In this document: positions 36,501 to 48,800 of the stretch, one piece after another | How positions within the stretch are numbered: the stretch's first letter is position 1 | Layout: each line of letters starts with the position of its first letter | From: Rhea pennata | Lineage: Eukaryota > Chordata > Aves > Rheiformes > Rheidae | Length of the DNA: 64,000 nucleotides | Direction: 5' to 3' | Assembly (NCBI RefSeq): GCF_028389875.1 | Contig: NC_084674.1 | Coordinates: forward strand, 6,171,501 to 6,235,500 | Notes under the pieces: model-generated | Database searches by the model: none | Told to the model about the DNA's origin: nothing | Seen by the model: only the letters and a program-made list of their open reading frames with translations | Translations under genes and position numbers: made by a program

Positions 36501-39500
36501 TCCCTTGAAAGCAAAGCAGATGTTCCTGCAGGAAGCTGGGATTGCTGCATGTGAGTTCAGCTCAGCAGATTCAAAGGGTAGCCTGGTCACAAGCCCAGCT
36601 GTAGAAGTCTCCAATATTTTTATGTTCGATGTGATAGCTCCAAGGCTTAAGGTCATTTAAAGGATTGCTATTGTATAGTGCTTTTTGGTTAAACAAAACA
36701 TGCATTTTATGTGATGAAATTCTGGCTTTGGAATAAACTTCAGTAATCTTCAAGTCTCTAGATAATATGGTCAGGTTTTCTTTTTGCAGCTAGACTTCCC
36801 AGGCTTAAAGCGTATTTTTGCTTAAATTGATGGGAAGTTTGCCATTGTCTTCAAGCAAGAGAAGAGATGGACTTTCTCTGATTTTTCTGTGACTTAGTGA
36901 TTTTTTTTGGCTTAGTCCTCTTTCTCAGCAGTTATTCCTGGCTGTCACTGCATACTGCTTGCTTGCTTTGTCCACTTCAAAATCAATGTGCACTGCTAAA
37001 ATAGGTTAAAGAAAAAAAAAATCCAGTCTGAGGCTTTGCCATGTGGTATTGCTTATAAGGTGATGTGATGATCTTTAATTCAGGCTGACTCTTTTTCATT
37101 TTTAATGTGTCTGAAAATCCCTGTGCAAGAACTAAAATAATAGTTCTCTCCTATCCTGGAGAGAGGACTAATTTTTCATTCTGTCCAAGTATCTAAGCTA
37201 CTGCAGGTGTATCAAACAGTGACTTTATCTACTGCCTTCCATGGTGAACTCTTTTGCAGAGTATAATTGTTCTAGGCTAACTTTCTAGTAAGCATGGAAT
37301 ATGACTTTTGTTCTGTTGTCCTGCTGTGATTTTAGATGAATATCTATTAAGGGACAGACTGAAAATGTATTTGTGAAAGAAAATTGAGTTTACCATCCCT
37401 AAAAATTGCTGGTGTAGAAACCTACAAAAACTAGGCAGACTCTTGCAATATACAAAGCAGGAAAAATGCCAATTATGTAGTGTCTGTAGACCGGAAAGGA
37501 CCAATTATCTTAGTGAACTCCTCGCATATGGTACAATTCACTCGCTAGTTGCAAGAGACATCTGAGGTTTAAGGAAGTCTTCTGAAGATTGCTATAGCCC
37601 TTGTGCCAAATTAAAACAAGTCTATTTAAAATGGCTTGAGGTCCATGAGAGGTGAAGAGGTGCTTCTGTTTGCTTCTAGCACTGAACGGTTTTGGGCCCT
37701 GATCTGGTAGCTGGATAGATGTAGGGTAGATGGAGGCCTTAACTCAAAGCTTTGGCCATCTCAGTGGGCTGCACTAAGGCATAGTGACCTCTTGTCTAGA
37801 GCCTAAGTGCAGAACTGGGACCGTAGTGGCAGGAATATTATGTAGACTTGTAGAGCTGAGAGCAAATTCTAAGAGGGAAAATTATCCTTAAAAAGCAATG
37901 TTTTTATTTTATTTTATTTTATTTTTTGAGGTGTATTTTGAATTATGTTGCTTGAGCCATTTTCTTTTAGATATCAGTTTGAAGACTTTGGCTGTCAAAA
38001 CTGAATTTGGTCAATTAAAATATTAAGAGCAGAATTAAGCAACATGATTTAAGTGTAGAAAGTCTACTGGGATAGTCTGTGGAGCTGTGCTGAAGTCAAC
38101 CCGCCAAAGACTTACCCTTTAGTCTCTGAGGGACTAATCCAGTGTGGGAAGATGCAGAGTGATTTCAGTAAGTTTTGGGTCAAGCTGTTAGTCCTTCACA
38201 CAAATGGGATGCTATCAAAAAAGGACCACCTGGAAATTTGCTCTAAACCTGTTTTGGTCTGGTTGATTATTGATAAAAGCAAATCAGTCCTCCTGGAGGT
38301 TATTCAAACCTGGTGAGAATTTACCAAGAGACTAGAGATTTTAAGACAGTGTCTTTCCTCATAGCATTCTTGTCAAAGGTAATTGCAGCCTTATGAGAAT
38401 TTACCAAGGGAATAAATACTTAAAATACTGAGTAAATCTTGTAGCAATGGAGTTAGGTCTCACAGCTTCTGGCTGGCATGAAGGAGAGCTCAGAAAGAAT
38501 TATCTGGGATATTCTCAGGACAGAGGGAGACTTTTTCAAGGAGAGGGTGACTTGCTTGTTTTCTGGCACTGTTATGTTTGCCTGGCATAAATTAGAAAAA
38601 ATATGACTTGTTTTATGAACTCCTAGGTTCCTCTTTTGTGTGGGCAGCTGAATGACTTGCTCCTTCTGCTCTTGGGGTCCTGAAGAGAAACATAGAGGTT
38701 TTGGTGGAAAGTCTGTATTACACAATAACTACTTGGTACTTATGTGGGGGAAAATATCAAATTGTGATTGAATATTAGACCTGGTGATCCAGTTTGAGCA
38801 GCCAGGGCACTGGAAGGTACATGCCTCTCTTCAGGAAGAAGGGTGCTGAAGCTGGTGTGCCTGAGCCACACCACATGCTAGCTTAGGGATAAAATCTTTT
38901 ACTTTACCTTTGTGGTACCATCACTTTTGCAAATTCTGTTGTGCAATTTATGTGAATAAAAAGTAGTCCTGCTGTACACAGAATGGACAGGGTGCCACTT
39001 CCCGTGGAAAATGAGTGCCTGGCAAATGCAATCAGTTCTGCCTGCAGAAACGGACATGCAAAATTGGAGGCCTTTTCTGTTTTGCAGGTGGAGGCTCTTT
39101 GCACAGGCTTTTGAGGCAGAGAGAGTCAAGTCTTGTACGGGCTGCCCTCTAGTGTGCTGCTGGGCACAATAAATCAGTGCCTGGGGAAAAGGGGATGTAA
39201 TACTCTGATAGCTTCTTAAAATTAGTGATCAGTGTAATCCCTTTAATCTGAACTTAAACTGATGCTACATCTTTTTTGTAGGAATCTGAACATTAACCAA
39301 TTAATGTATGTTAAGCAGAGCATGATTTAAATCTCATATCTTAAAAGCATATCACCGATTCTGAGAGAACTGTGGAGTCTGCTGGGCCAAGCGGTGTCAA
39401 ACCCATCTGTTTCCACTTGGAATGAAATTATTTTTGCTCCTGTCCTGTGCTTTTTGGTGTGAATTGCAACACTGTGGTGGGCTGGTCCTGAAGTAGAACC

Positions 39501-39580
39501 ACCAGGTCGGGTGAACGGCCCAATTCTGCGCTGGATTTCTGTCACAGTAAAATTGTACAGTAGCGTCTAAGACCTGCAGA
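33570..39580. other. non-coding stretch, probable intron
   Basis: No supportable gene. Around 33.8-35.7 kb the GC content is higher and frames of 165-174 codons are open on both strands (33788-34282 minus, 34297-34794 plus, 34584-35108 minus). They overlap each other, have no domain features and end without splice logic, so I read them as chance. An A run lies near 37011-37021 and a TTTTA run at 37901-37927. Confidence 0.6.
37901..37927 (+). repeat. TTTTA pentanucleotide repeat
   Basis: About four TTTTA units end in a T run. It is a simple repeat; no element body is recognisable next to it. Confidence 0.85.
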
Positions 39581-39595
39581 AGTGAAAGCTCAGCT

Positions 39596-39810
39596 GTGAC
39601 AGTCCATGCGCTTTGCATGCGCTGCCGCCTGGCACGGGGAGCCCTCGCTGTCGGCGTGCGCCTTGCTCGCCTAACTAAGCCGTGTCCGCCGGGGATTCCC
39701 TGTGAGGGCAACGCAGCGGATCTGCCGGGCGTCCGCCAGCATGACAGTGTGCTCGTGTCCCTGGGCTCCAAGCGTGTGATTCCTACACTCAAAGGTTTCG
39801 CGTTGTTTCC
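39596..39810 (+). other. CpG-rich patch, candidate alternative exon
   Basis: About 24 CpG dinucleotides occur in roughly 230 bases, inside otherwise CpG-poor DNA. The patch ends in TTTCC|GTAAGTGC (intron from 39811), which matches the donor consensus at +1 to +6. A frame from the ATG at 39596 stays open for 71 codons plus two bases up to the donor; its stop falls inside the intron side. That phase does not fit the exon at 63927, which needs phase 0, so any coding use would need another partner exon. The minus strand is also open here, which weakens the coding case. An alternative first exon or an unmethylated regulatory patch is possible. Confidence 0.25.
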
Positions 39811-39829
39811 GTAAGTGCGATGCGTTGAG

Positions 39830-42800
39830 GGGGAGGGAGGGTTACCCCCCCCCCAATCTTTCTGACTGTAGATTGTGGTGGTGTGTACATACGGTGAGGC
39901 GGCTGAAACTGCCATCAAGGACATTAACGGACATTAAAATTCACGATGCGGTTGCTGAAATGGGGTTGGAAACACGGAAATCCCATGGGGCAGAGGTGCC
40001 ACAGGCAGCTTGACAGGACAATTAATTCAGCTCACATCTGGAAGCTGCTTGAGAGCAGGCCTGAATGGCCCTTATCCTTACCCTTATCCTATATGTACAA
40101 AGGGAAGAAAATACAGGTAGTGTTTCCTGCAAGCACCAGGGGCACCAGGCAGACAGTGCTTGCAAGACAGCTATTACTGCGTAAGGGCAGTGTAGCAGGC
40201 ATACATGGAGCTCATGCCACACGCTTGTTCTGCAAGCTCCGTTCATGCAGAGCACTTCAAGGCATGACACGCTAGGGGAGAGCACTTTCTGTTGAGTAGT
40301 TTTGCATGTGTTGCACAGAAAAGAGGCACTTTACCCCAAAGAGCTTTGATGTTTTCTCTCTGATTAACCCTGAACCACCAACTGTGGAGATAAAATTAGT
40401 TCATCTGATGGTTTTGCATATCTCTGAAGTAGAGAAAAGTCAAGACAATGGTTTGATCAAGAATGTTGGAAAATGTCTTTCTTGATGTAAGTGCTAGTCC
40501 GTGGTAAACATGGGAGCTGCGTACTTGGGCTTCACCCCTTATTCTCCTGCACAGAACTTTCACTGCTTTGGCTCAGTGGTGAGAGCGGCTGAGTCTGTCC
40601 CGTCCTTGGTGGCTGAGGCCATAGGAGCGCTGCGTGCTGGATGGCTTTGCAGTTCCTCCAAGCTTGAGTTTTGCATGTGAGAGCTGTTATACTTCCTCAC
40701 TCAACAAAACTGTAAGCAGTGTATTCTGCAGCCTGAAAAGAAGACAAGCTGGAGAGGTCAGAAAGTCTCAGCAGAGTGTTGGTGGTTTTTAACTGGCAGA
40801 GGTGCACTTTCTGAAGTGTTGGTGTTTAGATACAAGCAGAGAATTGCAGCAAAATTCACTTGGGAGTGATCTTCTGCACCTTGGGAAGATTTTTCTGAGT
40901 GAGGGTGGGGTTCAGACAGGCTGCAGATCTCTGTGCCTTTGAAAAATCAGTCCTGCAGCAATGAAGTTGTCCTCTGCTTGGAGCAACTGCATGTCAGGTA
41001 TATCTGGGGATGAAGACGGAAAAAGGATTGGGTAAACAGGGCTAGGAAAGCTTATCATGATGTGTTTGTTTAAAGGATGTGCTTCAGTCAGACTCCTGTA
41101 ATTAGGTAACATATTTCAGTAGCTTGGAAAAACATCATTAATCTACTGGAGGGAATAAATATACAGAGGTGAACTTAAAAGATGCCTTAAGCAAGGTTGG
41201 TTTTGCATCTCCAGTGAACGAAGACCTGCAGTAATAGTAGTTGCTGGAAAAGAGAGCACCAGAAACATTATCGAGGAGCAATGCCACAATTGAATTGGCA
41301 TACCAGTGTCTTTGTAGTGCACCTAGTTTAATCTGTGGACTGAGCTGTCTACTAGCAGGCTTGAACAGGAAGGTTGTTGTAAAGAACTGTGGATAAGAAT
41401 CAGAAAAGTGCAGCTCATTTAAATGTGAGATTTTTTCCAAGGGAAAATTGATATTCTGTTGTCTTTACTGCAGCATCCCATGAAGGATCTGGATAGAAGG
41501 AATGAAGTGATTAGAAGGATGAAATCATACATGGTATAATGGAAACCTGAAGGATATTACAGTGGGATTTAAGTAGAGGCAGGAGACTGCACTGGAGCTA
41601 AAGATATGAATTGATAAAGATTTCTCATAAGTAGTCCAGTGGCATGCCAGAAATGTGATCACACAGACATTTTAAGCCTGGTATATAAGTAAAATTCTGA
41701 AAATCTAATTCTCCAAGCTGGGTGTCTTGAATTTTGTGACCAAACCAGTTGGCTATTTGGGTGTGCTGATGATACGCAGTTCATCTAGGGATGCATGGTG
41801 ACGTGGATGAATGTGCTCCCTGAGTTCCCATGCTCCTTCAACAGTAAGGCACTGGAAGATGAAATACAGCAAAGGAACATTAACAGAGCTCTAATAATGC
41901 AGAATGAGACATCTAATACCTTAACTTCTTCCTAGGAACTCATGATATTGGGGAAAATAAGGAAAACTGATCTGAGGTCTGAGGGTTTTGAGCTGATTTG
42001 AATTGAAGCCTGATCTTGCTTCTTACAGAATCAGGGGGAACTTCTGCTGTTACAGGCTGATACCTCCTGTGCTTGCTAAAACCAAAATGCAGCCACAACA
42101 GACTGGGAGCAGCCTTTTCCTCAGCACAGCGTGGTGGTGAGGTCAAAATCACTGCAACTAGGTCCTATCTGTCCAGGTGCATTATTCATAGGTCACTTAC
42201 AATGTTCAATAAAAAACAGGTATTGAAACCTCAAATGAGGGAATTGGGATGAATATTAAAGGCGTAAGAAAGCCGTTGTACTTCTAGGTCAAATGAAACT
42301 GTCATGAAACATTCATGGATTCTCTTTCCATGTGAAATTAAGAGACAACAGCTGATCTCTTGTAAAGTGATGCTGGTTGTCCTAATTCTTTATAGTCCAT
42401 GAGATAGAAGAACGTAAATGAGGGAAGAAAGGGGGGAGAAGTAGGAACAGGAGACCTGGTTCATGACTCTGAACAACAAAACTAGAACTATAGAAAAATA
42501 AATGCATGCATGTAAAATCTGTGAGGAGAGGCAAGAGCTTGCTTTGTTGTTTTGCATTAGTTAAAATTCTAGCTACTTTGTTCTTTGGCCATCAAATGCC
42601 ACTTTGAAAATAGCTAGGTTTGATCTGACTCTTAGATCCTATTAAACCCTTCCAAACTGGAGTAGGAGCAAACCCTGTTTAAACACCTCCTGTGCTGAAC
42701 TGGCTTTCAGCAGAGGCAGCAACAGGCTTAACCTGTTTGTTCGTTGCCTCTTAGACTCCTGACAGGCATTCGCTTGTCCTGGGCTTCCTGGGAGGTGCTT

Positions 42801-45800
42801 TGCCTCTTTCAGTGTTTCAGGAATTCCCCTGCCTCCAGTCACCTCCTCAGATGACTCCCTGTGTGGTTGGTAGCCTTAGACTCTTAGCATCGAAAGGGAG
42901 GAGGCTTTGAAGACGCAAGCTGAGGTTTGGGGTCTGAGTGGAGCATCTAGGTACTGTGTTAAAGAGGCTTTTATGGAGTGCGGTAGAGTAGGTCTCACAG
43001 GCAGCATTCAACTCTAGAAGATATCTGTCTACTGAGTCCCAGGTGAGAGAAACTTAGACTTATTGTTGATGGGAAATGTAGACTTAATGTTAATAAGAGG
43101 AATATTTTTGTTGCCTTTTTAAAGCAGGTGTTCTTGTGGTAGTAGTTAGTAGTGTTCCTGGGAGCTCAAATCAAGTGCCTTGGTATGAAGGCGATTCAGA
43201 AGGCTCTCCCAGAATAATCGTGGTAAATTGCCAGTGGTAGACCTGCTGGGCACTGACTGCTATATGTGTTTTGGAGGAGGTCTTTGCGTAGAAGCAACAT
43301 CTACTGCTGGCATGTGCACAGGCATTGAGAGGCTTTGGGCTTAACCATCGGGGTGTTGCTGTCCTGCCTTGGGCAAGGCTCTTCGGCCCATGCTACAATC
43401 GCAAGGGCTGAAAGCATGAGCTACTGCTGCCAGAGCCAGCACATGCACTGGGGTCTGACAGGCCTGTCCTTGCTCTGAGAGCAGTGATCAACAGCTTCAC
43501 TGCAGCAGAACAGGAATTTCAGGTGTGTCAGGCTTTTGGATTTTCTCAAGCTGTTCATGAAGTCGTTAAACATATCTGGGATGTCCCCAGCAGGGGGGGC
43601 AGCATGAACAGGGCAGCTGCATTGCAGGGCTGGCACCCAGACACCCACCCTGGCCTTCTTCCCTGGGCCAGGGGGACCCCCCAAGCCTTGCTTCACCCAA
43701 GTCGAATTTGCACCCCTGCAAGGTCAAGTGCCTGTACAGCAGCGCTCCCATTGCCTCCTCTGCCACCTTGCTGGGCCCGTGGTGCCCACAGGAATCGTGC
43801 CACGAAGGGAGACTGCATGATAGTGACCTTCATGGTGTGCTCTGTACTAAGGTCCGTAGTAGCACAGATACTGTTTGTTTGGAACCTGGAGACATGGGAA
43901 ATTGGAAGCTCCCTGATTAATTCCTGGGACTTTCTCGTATGTGCTTTTCATACAAGTTCCCTTAATTTCAATGTAAAGACTGAAATGTTGACTGCTTTTC
44001 TCTTTCCCCTTCCTCCTCATCACAATCATAATGAAAAACTTGCAGCAATCCTCAATTTTAAGAAAGGAAACTGCTGATATAAATGTGTTCTGGCATAAGG
44101 CACAAACAGCTGGAAAATGTGCTTTCTACTGCAGTAATTTGAGGATGTGTAGCATCATCAAGGGCTATTCATTAGAGCTGGCACTGTAGGCCTATCCTGT
44201 CTATCTGAAAAAATTAATCTGTACCCATTTTAGGAGGATATATTCTAAATGTGTAGTAGGAAGGTGACAGGTTCCTTGCTCTGGTGGCAGACACTGCCCA
44301 TCAGCTCAGCAGTACGTGGAAAGGGACATGAAGGTAAATCCCTGCAACGATAGCTGGGAGCTTAGCATATTGAGAAACAGAAGGTGCTGTACTACAATTT
44401 TACCTGGAGTAAGGCTAATGCATAATTTAATAATACACAAACATGAGTTGTGTTCCAGTGACTGCTGTGTTCTTCTGTGGGGTTTTGATTTAACAATCAG
44501 CAGGAGGGAAGGGGTAAAGATACTATATGCAGCTGACTTTACTCCCAGGGGACTGGGAAATGTAACACCAACCAGACTTTTTTTTTTTTTTTTTTAACCA
44601 GTGATTTTATTCTTCCCCTGCCATTTCTGCACAAACCATGTGAATGAGTTGTGTGCTGTGATGAATATCCCAAAGGAACTTGCTGCCTTATTGCTGAAAA
44701 GTCAGAGTGCCCTGTGCCTGGCCTGTCTAGTTAATGCTACTGGTCAGGGGGGAACCTGGATGTCAGGGCTCTGCGGGAGAGGGTTGGTCCCCTCTGTCTC
44801 CCTGCCTCAGGAGTGTGCCCCTAGTGAGATGTTCCTCTCTCTAGAGACTGCCTGCAGTAAGCTTTAGCCCCTCTCAGCTTGCAGCTCCCCTTTCCCTACT
44901 CTCCTGAGATTAGTCCCTGAGGTTTTCCTTATCCAAGAGCTACTAGCTGTCTCCTGACTGTTTCTCCAATCCTTTCTCCCCACCCTGGTCCTTGTCTTTC
45001 TCCCAGAGGGACGAAAAAGATGCTTAGGGTGCAGGGGAGCAGATGCCTATAGGAGAAGGAAGTGTGGCCTTGTGTTCCTTGTGAGGTTTCTCAGGACTTG
45101 GAACAGGTATATGGAGCGGAGGTAGTGAAACTGGTTGAAGCAAGGCTCAGCTGGAAGTCATGCTTCTCCCTCCTGGTGTAAGACTGAGGAACAGAGGGGC
45201 AGGATGCTCTGGTTTCCTCAGGCTTAATGTTCCCCTTCCAGCCACATGCGCAGGATGAGTAGTGCTCCTGGGGAAGTCCTCCAGGAGCAGTGAGGCAGGA
45301 CTGAGCAACCTGTTGAAACAAGAAGGCAAAGAAAGGTTTTGTGCTTCAATGTCAGCAGTTAACCTGAATGAGAATAGTAGAGTTTTTTAATGTTAGTCTG
45401 GTCTTATGACCACAGAAAGGGCCTAATATGAGCATACAAACTGTTTCCAAGCATCCTCTTCCTGCTCCAAATAGCTTCCTTTCTCTGGCCGAGTTCACTT
45501 ATATTCTCTAAGGAGGATGGGAAAAATGCATTACAGGTTTTTTTTGCAGTCTTGGCAAATGAAGAATCACACCCTTGAAAGCAAATACCCGTTAATTATG
45601 AGTATGAAATGCTGATTGAATCACAGCTCTGATAATGGCAAGGGTTATTTGAAAGCCTGCTTTGTATCCCAAAGGATAAAAAAAAAAAAATCCTTTAGGA
45701 AGCTATTTCAGCCCCTGCTATCCATCTATTTTAAGTTTCTCTGCCAACAGGTACTGCTCAGTTTTTGCATTGTTTCCATTTGAAGTATGAGAAAGAGACT

Positions 45801-48800
45801 GAAGTTATTGGATAGGATAATTGTTAGCAAATGCTGAATTCTCATTTGTGCCCATTATAACAGCAATAACATTTTAAAGCATTTGAATGGTCTTAAATTG
45901 ACCCCCACTGGGGAGTTAATGTTGCAGGATGACCAGAACAGAGATGCTGAGACTGGGAAGCCTGATCAGAGTAAGGGCCCACTGCCAGGGTGTATGTGGC
46001 ACTCATTTGTTTTTCTAAGGTGACTAGTAAAGAATTTAGATTTAATTTTAAATCTAAAATTGACAGCCTGCTTTTTTGAGGTCCTGCTCTGCTCTCACCC
46101 GCGGTGGGCTGACTCAGCTGCTGCCTCGCAGCAGTCCTGGGCTGTCCTGGCTTCCCTCCTCGCATTTCCCTTTTCGATTTCCTCTCTCATTGTTCGTTTC
46201 TGGTTTCCCGATGTCACTGTTCCCACCCGACGGCACCTGATAAAACGGCTGCTAGTGTCAGTCTTTTAGTGCTTTTTTTTTTTCTGTGAAGGGAGGGAAG
46301 ATTGGACTTGGACTCGTTGCTCTTGCTACTTGGAGGGGCTCTAGTGAACCTTGACTTGCATGTGCAAAATACGCTGTCTAGGTCTTTTACAGCAAGAGGA
46401 GTGACAAATTTGTATAGCATCAGCACAGATGCCTTCCAATAAGGAAAACTTCTCTGGAGATGAGAGTGTGGTAAATGAGGCAAGTTTTAGCCATGCAATG
46501 GCTCCAGAAAGCACATCATGAAGTAAGAAGTAAAGTTATGATTTGGGCTGTATATAGAGATAGACCCTGTGGGACCGGGGTACCTGTGTCTTGATTCGTG
46601 ACCCATATGTTTTGGTATTCTTAGAGGCCGGATTAAAAAAAAAAAAGTTCTGTTACTGCAAAATAAATTTTCTTATTTTAATGATAGCTGAGTAGTTAAT
46701 GTTCACAAAATACCTGTTGTTGAGAGCAGGGGGGGAGGAGGAGCAGAGCCAAGCTGCCGGAGCAGGAGTGAGTGAGGAGCTGGGATGTGACAGCACGCAC
46801 AGAGCTCGTGCGGGGGGGGCCAGCAGCCGCCTGGCTCCTTGGAGACCCAGAGTGTTGATCTAACTCCTCTGAGGAATGTCACAAGTCCCTGAAAAGTAAA
46901 AGCAGCCCAATCTTGATGTAAGCCTGTTGAAAGTAGTTGGAGGCTCTCCATAGTTTTCAATGAGCTTTGGATCAAGCGCATCGTGTGCTGTTTGTTTATT
47001 TTGGAGGCCTCCTGAGGCTAGAGGCATCCTTTCAATGGCTGCTCTTTCTCCTCCTTTGGTTCAGTTACTCTCTGCTCCTTGTGGCTTTATACTTTTTGGA
47101 TGCACGCTTGCTTTCTAAATGGTTAGCAGCTTGGTGCATTTTAGAAGGCTTACTTCATTTTTATTCATAGCAACATCTAGTGCCTGGCAAAAGAGATGCT
47201 GTCCCTCTACAGTGAAATGCCATGTGCTGCTTTCCTTTTCTGTGGTCAGAAATGGCACTCAAATGGCACCAAGGCTAGCTTTCAAGAATTATGCCTGAGC
47301 TGATTTGCTTTAAAATTTGCTGTAATAACAAAACAATGATTTGTCTCCTTTCAAATCCTAGATGATTATTCCCATTTTGTTTCCCCAGAGCTGGCAAATA
47401 CTCATTGTACAGGTACTTTGTTAGTGAAATGAGGCACTAATTTCTTAGTAATAGACGTTATCATTGGGGGGGGAGGGGAATTTTGCTTCCTAGCTCAAGA
47501 AACATTTGCAGCAGACTTGCATCCTCAGAAAACATTATTCCATAGCAGAGAGCATTTATTTACTGGTGAGTGTGGGCTTTTTTTTTTTTCCTTCTTTCAG
47601 TTTGTGGTTCTCCTCTGCAAAAACTGGCTAGGAGAATGCACTGCCCTGTCTCTTGAAAGGGTCTGAACTGAACTTGCCCATGACAAGTGGAACAAGACCT
47701 GTTAACCTGAGTGCGTTGGGTCAAATCCCGTGTCAAAATGGTGTGAGGCTTACTCTTACATGCAAAATGCCAAAGCTGTGGGGTTGGGCCTTGGTAATCT
47801 GGCCTGGAGCACGTGTGCTTTGTGTGCGTGGGGCGAGTGCTGTGGCCAAGGAGAGCACCCACATGTGCTGCCTCTGCCACTCCACTGCTCTCAGCCCTGC
47901 TCCTCACCAGAAGAGCCTGCCTGTCAGCCAAAGAATATGGGGCTGTCACTTGGTGGTTTTAAATATTCGGATTTTGACTAAAAGATTGCATTGATAATTG
48001 TACTCTGGTGTGCTGAGTATTAAACAGGCACAGTAGGAAATGAACTGGTCTGGTTTTTGATCTGAAATTGGGAGGTGTGGGGAGCACAAGGGCATCCAGG
48101 ATACTCCCTTGATTCATCCCTTGATGGGATGCTGTGACCTAGACTGCCATTTAGCATGTGCATAGGGAAGGATAAGTCCTCTTCTGGGTGTATACCTTTC
48201 CTGGGCTAGGCATGAACATTACTAATCAAGGGCAGAGCTCTGCTCTGAGTCATTTTTCTGGAGGCTACAGTATCCCAGGTTAGCCTGAGAGAATGAATGC
48301 ACTCAGAGTACAATTATAGTTAGATATCATTATTTTCACTCTTTAAAAGATTCTTGTCAGGAAACTGATACGTTTGGATGGTTATTTTTGTCTTTGTGAC
48401 CATGTATATCATGCAAAATGCCAAAACTTTACTATTTCATTTATGCCTTATCTTATAGCATTGTAGATCTCTGCCCAGTATTTAGACTCTGTAATAATTC
48501 TACTGCATTTGCCATAGATTAATGAGGCCATAAAATAATCGTAAAGCTGCGGCAGCCCTGGATTTTCACACTCCTCACATATTTATATCTACCATGAAAT
48601 ACTTCATGCAGCCGTAATTACCTGACTTCTTCAGGCTCCCTTTAGTGTTTTCTTCTGACTCAAAATGCTGGAGATGTGGCCTCATTTGCAGCTGCAGTGA
48701 GAGCAGGGTGATGCCGGTAGCAATAGTGCATTGCAGCCACTTGGCATGAGGGAAACCGAGCGGGTTTAGGCCCTGTTGGCAAAGACACTGAGGTATCTGT

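Noticed and set aside
39397..39924. 175-codon minus-strand frame over the 39.6 kb CpG patch
   Set aside because: Explained by low stop density in the CpG-rich patch; no domain seen.
40068..40090. CCCTTA-like tandem units
   Set aside because: About three imperfect copies; within chance for simple sequence.
43484..44077. 197-codon + strand frame
   Set aside because: No domain, low-complexity Pro/Ala segments, no promoter or splice context, and an overlapping open minus-strand frame; consistent with chance in a locally GC-rich area.
44578..44602. Poly-T plus AACCAG as a splice acceptor
   Set aside because: No downstream frame ending at a convincing donor; read as a homopolymer.
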